6,626 nucleotides of DNA from NCBI GenBank assembly GCA_026987255.1, contig JALSNA010000478.1, forward strand, positions 1 through 6,626, in the 5' to 3' direction. Under the pieces are notes generated by a model that saw only the letters and a program-made list of their open reading frames with translations, searched no databases and was not told where the DNA came from. Shown piece by piece: positions 1 through 5,765 of the stretch. Numbering within the stretch: the stretch's first letter is position 1; every line of letters begins with the position of its first letter. Source of the stretch: Hyphomicrobiales bacterium (GTDB lineage: Bacteria; Pseudomonadota; Alphaproteobacteria; Rhizobiales; Aestuariivirgaceae). A program made the translations under genes and the position numbers.

Positions 1-1827
1 GACGGCCCCGGCATGAGCCAGATGCAGACCCTGCGCCGGCTCATGCCCTACCTGTGGCCGAAGGACAATTTCGCCACCCGCGCGCGGGTGGTGCTGGCCA
101 TGAGCTCCCTGCTGCTGGCCAAGGCCATCACCGTGGCCGTGCCCTTCTTCTACAAGGAGGCGGTGGATGCCCTGAGCCATGCCGCCACGGGACAGGCGGC
201 GGCGCGCCATTTTCTGCTCGCGCCGGTCTTTTTGATCATCGCCTATGGAGTTGGGCGCATTCTCATGATCGCCTTTGCCCAGCTGCGCGACTGGCTCTTT
301 GCCGAGGTCGGGCAGGCGGCGGTGCGCCGGCTCTCCGATGAATCCTTCCGCCATCTGCATGCGCTGCCCTTGCGCTATCACCTGCAAAGGCGCACCGGCA
401 CCCTGTCGCGCATCATCGAGCGCGGCACCAAGGGCATCGAGATCATCCTGCGCTTTGCCCTGTTCAACTCCATCCCCACGGCCATCGAGATCGTTCTGGT
501 GCTGGCCATCCTGCTGACCCGCTTCGGCTGGAAATACGCCCTGGTGGTGGCCGTGACCATTTTTCTCTACGTGGCCTTCACCTGGAGCGTCACCGAATGG
601 CGCACCAGGGTGCGCAGGCAGATGAACGCCGCCGACGGCGAGGCCCACGGCAAGGCCATCGACAGCCTGCTCAATTACGAGACGGTGAAATATTTCACCA
701 ACGAGGAGCACGAGGCGCGCCGCCATGACGCCGCCATGGCGCGCTATGAACGGATGGCCATCAGGACATCCAAGTCCCTGGCGGCCCTCAACACGGGCCA
801 GACGGTCATTTTCGTCACCGGCCTGACCCTGTGCATGATCCTCGCCGCGCGCGACGTGCAGGCCGGGCAGATGACCCTGGGCGGCTTCGTCATGATCAAC
901 GCCCTGCTGATCCAGCTGTCCATGCCGCTGAATTTCCTGGGCTCGGTCTATCGCGAGATCAAGCAGGGCCTGATCGACATCGAGGCCATGTTCCGCCTCA
1001 TGGGCAAGGCCCCGGAGATCGTCGATGCGCCCGGTGCGCGGGATCTGAAGGTCAGCGATGGCCGGGTGGACTTCCGGGATGTGCGCTTTGCCTATGACCC
1101 GCAGCGCGAAATCCTCCACGGCATCAGCTTCTCCGTCCCGGCGGGCAGCACCGTGGCCATCGTCGGGCCTTCCGGGGCGGGCAAGTCCACCATTTCGCGC
1201 CTGCTGTTCCGCTTTTACGATCCCACCGGCGGGCGCATTCTCATCGACGGTCAGGACATCCGCCAGGTGACGCAAGCCAGCCTGCGCCGCGCCATTGGCA
1301 TCGTGCCGCAAGACACCGTGCTGTTCAACGACACCATCGGCTACAACATCCGCTATGGCCGCCTCGACGCCACGGAAGAAGAGATGATCGAAGCGGCGAA
1401 GATGGCCCAGATCCATGATTTCGTCATGTCGCTGCCCAAGGGCTACGAGACCCAGGTGGGCGAGCGCGGCCTGAAGCTCTCCGGCGGCGAGAAGCAGCGC
1501 GTTGCCATCGCCCGCACCATCTTGAAAAACCCGCCCATCCTGGTTCTCGACGAAGCCACCTCGGCCCTCGACACCATGACCGAGCAGGAAATCCAGAAGG
1601 CCCTGGAGCGCATCTCCAAGGGCCGCACCGCCCTGGTCATCGCCCACCGGCTCTCCACCATCGCCGGGGCGGACGAGATCATCGTTCTGGAATCGGGGCG
1701 CATATCGGAGCGCGGAACCCACGAGGAGCTGATGGAACAAGGTGGCGCCTATGCGCGCCTGTGGGAGCGCCAGCAGCAGGCCGAAGAAGCCCGCCGCATC
1801 CTGCGCGAAGCGGCAAGCGAGGGGTGA
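1..1827 (+). CDS. Atm1/ABCB7-type ABC exporter (fused permease and ATPase), probably 5'-partial
   Basis: Half-transporter of the Atm1/HMT1 heavy-metal exporter family, expected to act as an inner-membrane homodimer exporting glutathione-linked metal or sulfur compounds. Numbering from the first ATG in the window (base 13): hydrophobic segments at about 28-50, 68-90, 145-195 and 265-312 form the permease. The ATPase half has Walker A GPSGAGKST (385-393, Lys391), Q-loop Gln433, signature LSGGE (489-493), Walker B ILVLDE (509-514, Glu514) and H-loop His545. The stretch NYETVKYF is typical of Atm1 proteins. Arg197, Arg201, Asn260, Gln263 and Arg314 match in spacing the glutathione-site residues I recall from Novosphingobium Atm1 (R206, R210, N269, Q272, R323). 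The frame is open to base 1, ATG 13 has no good ribosome binding site, and relatives carry a longer N-terminus, so the real start is probably upstream. The family call is firm; the transported substrate is inferred. A strong terminator follows. Confidence 0.93.
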   Translation, partial: DGPGMSQMQTLRRLMPYLWPKDNFATRARVVLAMSSLLLAKAITVAVPFFYKEAVDALSHAATGQAAARHFLLAPVFLIIAYGVGRILMIAFAQLRDWLFAEVGQAAVRRLSDESFRHLHALPLRYHLQRRTGTLSRIIERGTKGIEIILRFALFNSIPTAIEIVLVLAILLTRFGWKYALVVAVTIFLYVAFTWSVTEWRTRVRRQMNAADGEAHGKAIDSLLNYETVKYFTNEEHEARRHDAAMARYERMAIRTSKSLAALNTGQTVIFVTGLTLCMILAARDVQAGQMTLGGFVMINALLIQLSMPLNFLGSVYREIKQGLIDIEAMFRLMGKAPEIVDAPGARDLKVSDGRVDFRDVRFAYDPQREILHGISFSVPAGSTVAIVGPSGAGKSTISRLLFRFYDPTGGRILIDGQDIRQVTQASLRRAIGIVPQDTVLFNDTIGYNIRYGRLDATEEEMIEAAKMAQIHDFVMSLPKGYETQVGERGLKLSGGEKQRVAIARTILKNPPILVLDEATSALDTMTEQEIQKALERISKGRTALVIAHRLSTIAGADEIIVLESGRISERGTHEELMEQGGAYARLWERQQQAEEARRILREAASEG

Positions 1828-1832
1828 TCCAT

Positions 1833-1871
1833 CCGCCCGGTGCGCCCTTGACCGGGGGCGGTTTTTGTTTT
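1833..1871 (+). terminator. Rho-independent terminator after the ABC exporter
   Basis: Arms CCGCCCGGT (1833-1841) and ACCGGGGGCGG (1851-1861) pair around a 9-base loop, with a two-G bulge in the 3' arm. The T-tract TTTTTGTTTT (1862-1871) follows at once. It lies 6 bases after the exporter stop codon and should end that transcript, making psd the start of a new unit. Confidence 0.87.
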
Positions 1872-1883
1872 CTTGTGCCAGAA

Positions 1884-1889
1884 TATTAT
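1884..1889 (+). promoter_or_regulatory. Possible -10 element for psd
   Basis: TATTAT sits in the only AT-rich patch between the terminator and psd, as expected if psd needs its own promoter. No good -35 is visible: the bases about 17 upstream are the terminator T-tract. If used, transcription would begin near 1895-1898, giving a leader of about 20 bases before ATG 1915, or none before ATG 1897. Weak evidence from sequence alone. Confidence 0.25.
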
Positions 1890-1914
1890 CTCAACCATGA
1901 AGGCTGACTTTTCC

Positions 1915-2610
1915 ATGTGGAAATCCATCACCTCCGTTCTCGTTCCCATTCATCCGGAAGGCCGCCGTTTCATTGCCATCTTTGCCGCCGTGACGGTGGC
2001 TATGTTCCTGTTTCTGCCCTCTGTCTTCGGCTGGATTGGCGTCATCGTGACCTTGTGGTGCGCCTACTTTTTTCGCGATCCGGAGCGCACCACGCCGGTG
2101 CGCGAAGGGCTCATCATCGCCCCCGCCGATGGCCGGGTCAGCGATATCCGCAAGATGACGCCGCCGCCGGAGCTCGACCTGGAGGGCGAGCATACGCGGG
2201 TGTCCATTTTCATGAATGTCTTCAACGTGCACGTGAACAGAAGCCCGGTGGACGGCCGCATCGCGGCGCTGACCTATATCCCCGGCAAGTTCCTCAACGC
2301 CGAGCTGGACAAGGCCAGCACGGACAACGAGCGGCAGGCCTTCACCATCGAGATGGAAAATGGCCGCCGCATCGGCGTGGTGCAGATCGCCGGTCTGGTG
2401 GCGCGGCGCATCGTGCGCTTCGTGGAGCGCGGCGACCATCTGCTGGCCGGGCAGCGCTTCGGGCTGATCCGCTTCGGCTCGCGCCTCGATGTCTGGCTGC
2501 CCGATGGCGTGGAGCCGCAGGTGCTGGTGGGGCAGGGCACATATGCGGGCGAGACCATCATCGCCGACATGGCCTGTGATGCAAAGGCCCCGTTGCCGCG
2601 CCGCTCATGA
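1915..2610 (+). CDS. psd: Phosphatidylserine decarboxylase, short proteobacterial form
   Basis: Pyruvoyl enzyme that decarboxylates phosphatidylserine to phosphatidylethanolamine at the inner membrane. From ATG 1915 it has 231 residues, normal for the short family. A hydrophobic N-terminal anchor (about 15-50) is followed by PADG (Asp72), [11 protein letters not shown] (His106) and, near the C-terminus, [11 protein letters not shown]. In this family the chain cleaves itself between Gly188 and Ser189, and the serine becomes the pyruvoyl group, giving a beta chain of about 188 residues and an alpha chain of 43. Asp72 and His106 are probably the residues that assist cleavage and catalysis. Start choice: ATG 1915 has GAAGG (1899-1903) upstream, and its N-terminus ([16 protein letters not shown]) fits the family. 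ATG 1897 (237 residues) lacks a ribosome binding site, and the in-frame TTG at 1873 directly abuts the terminator T-tract. pssA follows 10 bases downstream. Confidence 0.95.
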   Translation: MWKSITSVLVPIHPEGRRFIAIFAAVTVAMFLFLPSVFGWIGVIVTLWCAYFFRDPERTTPVREGLIIAPADGRVSDIRKMTPPPELDLEGEHTRVSIFMNVFNVHVNRSPVDGRIAALTYIPGKFLNAELDKASTDNERQAFTIEMENGRRIGVVQIAGLVARRIVRFVERGDHLLAGQRFGLIRFGSRLDVWLPDGVEPQVLVGQGTYAGETIIADMACDAKAPLPRRS

Positions 2611-2614
2611 AGGA
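2609..2614 (+). promoter_or_regulatory. Ribosome binding site of pssA, overlapping the psd stop codon
   Basis: GAAGGA lies 6 bases before ATG 2621, and its first two bases belong to the psd stop TGA (2608-2610). This fixes the pssA start at 2621, although the frame is open from 2489 inside psd. It suggests that ribosomes ending psd help start pssA. Confidence 0.8.
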
Positions 2615-2620
2615 AACACC

Positions 2621-3475
2621 ATGACCAAGCAATACAGGCCGTGGCGCACCCAACCCCAGGCAAGGCGCTTTCGCATGATTCCGGTGCGCTTCCTCTTGCC
2701 CAACCTGATCACCCTGCTGGCGGTCTGTTCCGGGGTGACGGCCATCCGGCTGGGCATCGAGGGGCGCTTCGAGCTGGCCGCCGGAGCGGTCATCGTGGCC
2801 ACCGTGCTCGATGCCATGGACGGGCGCATCGCACGGCTGCTCAAGGGCGCCTCGCGGTTTGGCGCCGAGCTCGATTCGCTGGCCGATTTCGTCAATTTCG
2901 GCGTTACCCCGGCAGTCCTGATCTACCTGTGGTCCTTGCAGGATCTGAAGAACCTGGGCTGGATCGCCGCCCTGGCGCTGGCCATCGCCTGCGCGCTCAG
3001 GCTGGCGCGTTTCAACGTCATGCTCGACGATCCGGATGCTCCGTCATGGTCGAAGGCCTTCTTCACCGGCATTCCGGCCCCGGCCGGGGCTCTTCTGGCC
3101 ATCTCGCCCATGTATCTGGGCTTTCTCGGGCTGGTGGACGGCCATGCCATCGCCCCGGTGGTGCTGCCCTGGGTGGCTCTGGTGGCCTTCGGCATGATCT
3201 CGCGCCTGCCCACCTATTCGGGCAAGACCATGACAAGGCGCATCCCGCGCGAATGGGTTCTGCCGCTGCTGGCCGGTCTGGTCTTTTCGCTGGTATTGCT
3301 CATCGCCTTTCCCTGGACGCTCATGCTTCTGGCCTCCATCGCCTATGTCATCTCCCTGCCATATGCCTGGAAGAGCTGGAAAAGACACAAGGCCGATGAC
3401 GATCTGAAGAACCTCATGCGCGCCGAATCCGTAACCACCAAGGGCAAGCCTCAAGACGCTGAAAAACCCGCTTGA
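2621..3475 (+). CDS. pssA: CDP-diacylglycerol-serine O-phosphatidyltransferase (phosphatidylserine synthase)
   Basis: Integral membrane enzyme that joins serine to CDP-diacylglycerol, making phosphatidylserine and CMP; it supplies the substrate of the neighbouring Psd. The 284-residue protein contains the complete CDP-alcohol phosphotransferase signature DG-x2-AR-x8-G-x3-D-x3-D at residues 67-89, with the metal-binding and catalytic aspartates Asp64, Asp67, Asp85 and Asp89 all present. FTGIPAPAG (148-156) and the preceding RLARFNV are typical of phosphatidylserine synthases rather than PgsA or cardiolipin synthases. Several further hydrophobic helices follow, then a charged tail of about 35 residues (from KSWKRHK) that should be cytoplasmic. 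A basic N-terminus (about 1-22) precedes the first helix. The start is set by GAAGGA at 2609-2614. It is almost certainly co-transcribed with psd, although the gene order is opposite to the order of the reactions. Confidence 0.95.
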   Translation: MTKQYRPWRTQPQARRFRMIPVRFLLPNLITLLAVCSGVTAIRLGIEGRFELAAGAVIVATVLDAMDGRIARLLKGASRFGAELDSLADFVNFGVTPAVLIYLWSLQDLKNLGWIAALALAIACALRLARFNVMLDDPDAPSWSKAFFTGIPAPAGALLAISPMYLGFLGLVDGHAIAPVVLPWVALVAFGMISRLPTYSGKTMTRRIPREWVLPLLAGLVFSLVLLIAFPWTLMLLASIAYVISLPYAWKSWKRHKADDDLKNLMRAESVTTKGKPQDAEKPA

Positions 3476-3510
3476 GGCGAAACTTTCTGCGCTTGCTTAA
3501 CGCCTCGTTT
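3474..3510 (+). terminator. Possible weak terminator hairpin at the pssA end
   Basis: GAGGCG (3474-3479, overlapping the pssA stop) is complementary to CGCCTC (3501-3506), which is followed by GTTT. The 21-base loop and very short T run make it a poor intrinsic terminator, and the right arm overlaps the CtrA-like site. Treat it as tentative. Confidence 0.2.
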
Positions 3511-3512
3511 AC
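3497..3512 (+). promoter_or_regulatory. CtrA-like binding site upstream of the PilZ gene
   Basis: TTAACGCCTCGTTTAC fits the alphaproteobacterial CtrA consensus TTAA-N7-TTAAC with one mismatch (TTTAC for TTAAC) and exact spacing. A TATGGT that could act as a -10 begins 10 bases downstream (3523-3528), so the site would overlap the -35 region, as in known CtrA-activated promoters. CtrA often controls motility and c-di-GMP genes, which suits the next gene. One mismatch in an AT-rich pattern can arise by chance. Confidence 0.35.
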
Positions 3513-3552
3513 ATGCCGCGCCTATGGTCAAGACACTCTGAGAAAGCCTGAT

Positions 3553-3558
3553 GGGAAG
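3553..3558 (+). promoter_or_regulatory. Ribosome binding site deciding the GTG start of the PilZ gene
   Basis: GGGAAG lies 7 bases before GTG 3566. The frame is closed by a TGA at 3560-3562, so no longer start exists. The nearby ATGs at 3551 and 3561 lead to stops after 3 and 8 codons. The only other early start, GTG 3596, has its AAGGA 13 bases away. Confidence 0.55.
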
Positions 3559-3565
3559 ATGATGT

Positions 3566-4201
3566 GTGCTGGCCGCAAGGACGGATGAAAAAACCGTGAA
3601 TGTCACCGTTACAACCGAAAAGCGCGATCAGGCTGCTCTCAAGCCCACTGGCGCGCTGGTGCTGTTTGGCCGTTTCATGCTGCCCGACCAGAGCGAACAT
3701 CCCTGCCGGGTAATCGGGATCACGCCGGATTATGCCGATATCTCCTCCACCGCCGAGCTCGAGGAGGGCATGCAACTGGTTGCCTATATCGACGAAATCG
3801 GCCGCGTGGAAGGCACTGCCGTCAATGTGAGCGAAGAATCCTTCCGCCTGCAGTTCAAGCTTACGCCCATGAAGCGCGAGCGCATTTTCAAACGTCTTGA
3901 ATGGCTGCGCGACAAGGCCGCCGGCAAGGCCCATGACCAGCGCCGCCACCAGCGTTACCAGCCCAAGAACTCGCAATCCGTCATCACTCTTTCCGATGGC
4001 CGCAGCTATCCATGCAAGGTGCTCGACATCTCCCTGTCGGGCGCTTCCGTCGAGACCTCGGTGCTGCCTGCCCTGGGAACCCACATCATGTTGGGCAAGA
4101 TGTATGGCCGCGTGGTGCGCTATCATGAACAGGGGCTGGGCATCGAGTTCCTCCGTCCCATGGATCAGAACACCTTGCGCGCCCAGGTGCGCGACGCTTG
4201 A
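3566..4201 (+). CDS. Tandem PilZ-domain protein, predicted c-di-GMP effector
   Basis: 211 residues, no signal peptide or membrane segment, so probably cytoplasmic. The C-terminal half (about 122-208) is a canonical PilZ domain: the RxxxR motif is RRHQR at 126-130 and the DxSxxG motif is DISLSG at 154-159, the two elements that hold c-di-GMP. The N-terminal half (about 27-105) has a PilZ-like beta pattern (GRFMLPD, a PCRVIGI strand, then VAYIDEIGRVEG) but lacks both motifs. A basic helix (about 105-122, KRERIFKRLEWL) joins the two. This layout is familiar to me from alphaproteobacterial PilZ proteins, some of which affect motility or polysaccharide production; the target here is unknown. It starts at GTG. 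It is separated by 90 bases from pssA and 147 from glmU, so it may be its own unit. Domain call firm, biological role not determined. Confidence 0.88.
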   Translation: MLAARTDEKTVNVTVTTEKRDQAALKPTGALVLFGRFMLPDQSEHPCRVIGITPDYADISSTAELEEGMQLVAYIDEIGRVEGTAVNVSEESFRLQFKLTPMKRERIFKRLEWLRDKAAGKAHDQRRHQRYQPKNSQSVITLSDGRSYPCKVLDISLSGASVETSVLPALGTHIMLGKMYGRVVRYHEQGLGIEFLRPMDQNTLRAQVRDA

Positions 4202-4234
4202 AAGCAGGTTGCATCCTCATCGGTCGCGCATTCA

Positions 4235-4263
4235 GGAGATTTTTTCTTTTCTCCAGTATTTTT
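4235..4263 (+). terminator. Weak terminator-like hairpin after the PilZ gene
   Basis: GGAGA (4235-4239) pairs with TCTCC (4250-4254) around a T-rich 10-base loop and is followed by AGTATTTTT (4255-4263). The stem is only 5 pairs, so termination would be inefficient at best. It is the best candidate in the gap. Confidence 0.3.
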
Positions 4264-4279
4264 CCCGTGTAAGGCTTGT

Positions 4280-4308
4280 GACGGTAGGGCATGCAAGATC
4301 GTGCCGTC
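4280..4308 (+). other. Inverted repeat in the glmU leader
   Basis: GACGGTA (4280-4286) can pair with TGCCGTC (4302-4308), including one G-U pair, around a 15-base loop. A competing hairpin pairs GGCATG (4288-4293) with CGTGCC (4300-4305). No T-tract follows, so this is not an intrinsic terminator. It lies 40 bases before glmU and could be a leader structure or an operator, or may be chance. No clear promoter is visible in the 4202-4348 gap. Confidence 0.25.
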
Positions 4309-4348
4309 AAAAACTGAATCTGGATAAGCGGGAATAGGGTGCGGGGAG

Positions 4349-5698
4349 ATGACGGACACCTCGATAATCGTTCTGGCCGCCGGGATGGGCACCAGGATGC
4401 GCTCGAAGACACCCAAGGTGCTGCACAAGGCGGCCGGGCGCTCCATGCTCGGCCATGTGCTGGCCGCCGCCGCCGGAGCCAGCCCCCAAAGGGCCATCGT
4501 CATCACCGCCCCTGATGCCCCGCAAGTCGCCGATGAGGCCACAAGATGGCTGCCCGGCGCGCAAACGCTCATCCAGACGCAGCGCAAGGGCACCGCCCAT
4601 GCCGTCTCCTTCGCCCGCAGCGCCCTTGAGGATTTCTCCGGCGTCACCGTCGTTCTTTATGGCGATGTGCCCCTGATCCGCACCGCAACCATCATGGATC
4701 TGGCCCGCAAGGTCTCGAAAGCCTGCCCGCTCTGCGTTCTCGGCTTTGAAGCCGCCGATCCGAAAGGCTACGGCCGTCTCGTCACCGATGAACATCAGCA
4801 CCTGACGCGCATCGTCGAGGAGCTTGATGCAAACGCCGATGAAAAACGCATAACCCTTTGCAATTCCGGTATTATCGCCATTGACAACGAACTGTTGTGG
4901 GATCTTTTGCCCAGCATCGGCAATGACAATGCCAAGGGTGAATATTATCTCACCGACCTCATCGGGCTGACGGCGCAAGCGGGCCTGAAGGTGGGCTATG
5001 CCGTCTGCCCGGAAGAGGAGGTCATGGGCGTCAATGACCGCTTGCAGCTGGCCGCCGTGGAGGCCGCCTTCCAGGCGCGGCTGCGCGAAAGGGCGATGAA
5101 GAACGGCGCCACCCTCATCGACCCCGGATCGGTCTTTTTCAGCTTTGACACCGAAATCGGCCGCGATGTGCTCATCGAGCCCTGGGTCTTCTTCGGCCCC
5201 GGCGTCACTGTCGCCGACGAGGCCGTCATCCGCGCCAATTGCGTCATCGAGCAGGCAGTGATCGCGCAAGGGGCGCAGATCGGCCCCTTCGCCCGCCTGC
5301 GCCCCGGAGCGGATATTCACCACGGAGCCAAGGTGGGCAATTTCGTCGAGATCAAGAAATCCCGGGTGGAAGAGGGCGCCAAGGTCAACCATTTCACCTA
5401 TATCGGCGATGCCCGGGTGGGCGCGCGGGCCAACATCGGCGCGGGCACCATCACCTGCAATTACGATGGCTTCTTCAAGCACCATACGGACATCGGGGCA
5501 GGGGCCTTCATCGGCTCCAATTCGGCCCTGGTCGCCCCGGTGAAAATTGGCGATGGGGCCTATGTGGGCTCGGGCAGCGTCATCACCGAAGACGTGCCCG
5601 CCGATGCCCTGGCCATAGCCCGCGGCGCGCAGGTGGCAAAGCCCGGCTGGGCGGCCAGATACCGCGCCGCCATGCAAAGGCGCAAGGCCAAGGCCTGA
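4349..5698 (+). CDS. glmU: Bifunctional UDP-GlcNAc pyrophosphorylase / glucosamine-1-phosphate acetyltransferase
   Basis: Cytoplasmic enzyme that acetylates glucosamine-1-phosphate and then couples it to UTP, giving UDP-N-acetylglucosamine for peptidoglycan and lipid A. The 449 residues are close to the 456 of E. coli GlmU. The N-terminal uridyltransferase domain (1 to about 230) has the nucleotide loop LAAGMGTRM (9-17, Arg16), PKVLH (Lys23), the QRKGTAHA loop (78-85), LYGDVPL with metal-binding Asp106, and Asn229 in VNDR. The C-terminal left-handed beta helix (about 250-440) shows repeating hexapeptides and keeps the acetyltransferase residues Arg318, His348 (E. coli catalytic His363), Tyr351, Asn371, Tyr372 and Lys377. 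An in-frame TAA at 4325-4327 and no other ATG force the start at 4349. GGGGAG abuts that ATG, so the working ribosome binding site is probably the AGGG at 4336-4339. glmS follows after 67 bases. Confidence 0.97.
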   Translation: MTDTSIIVLAAGMGTRMRSKTPKVLHKAAGRSMLGHVLAAAAGASPQRAIVITAPDAPQVADEATRWLPGAQTLIQTQRKGTAHAVSFARSALEDFSGVTVVLYGDVPLIRTATIMDLARKVSKACPLCVLGFEAADPKGYGRLVTDEHQHLTRIVEELDANADEKRITLCNSGIIAIDNELLWDLLPSIGNDNAKGEYYLTDLIGLTAQAGLKVGYAVCPEEEVMGVNDRLQLAAVEAAFQARLRERAMKNGATLIDPGSVFFSFDTEIGRDVLIEPWVFFGPGVTVADEAVIRANCVIEQAVIAQGAQIGPFARLRPGADIHHGAKVGNFVEIKKSRVEEGAKVNHFTYIGDARVGARANIGAGTITCNYDGFFKHHTDIGAGAFIGSNSALVAPVKIGDGAYVGSGSVITEDVPADALAIARGAQVAKPGWAARYRAAMQRRKAKA

Positions 5699-5753
5699 CC
5701 ATGCTCTGGCCATTTTCACCGGCATAAAACAGATAACGCAAGAGTTTCGAAGC

Positions 5754-5757
5754 GGGA
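5754..5757 (+). promoter_or_regulatory. Ribosome binding site of glmS
   Basis: GGGA lies 8 bases before ATG 5766. It supports that start over ATG 5761, which is in another frame and meets TAG after five codons. The mature enzyme must begin with the cysteine directly after this methionine. Confidence 0.5.
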
Positions 5758-5765
5758 CAAATGAC

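Noticed and set aside
1873..1914. TTG start for psd at 1873
   Set aside because: It directly abuts the terminator T-tract, has no ribosome binding site and adds residues not typical of the family.
2489..2620. Longer pssA start inside psd
   Set aside because: The extra 44 residues are a frame shadow of psd; ATG 2621 has a well-placed GAAGGA and gives the normal N-terminus.
3561..3587. ATG start at 3561 for the PilZ gene
   Set aside because: It is in a different frame and stops after eight codons.
5701..5727. Eight-codon frame MLWPFSPA between glmU and glmS as a leader peptide
   Set aside because: No convincing ribosome binding site, no attenuator hairpin after it, and a frame this short is expected by chance.
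5699..5765. glmS ribozyme or other riboswitch upstream of glmS
   Set aside because: The gap is only 67 bases, too short for the ribozyme, and shows no conserved core; that element belongs to Gram-positive bacteria.
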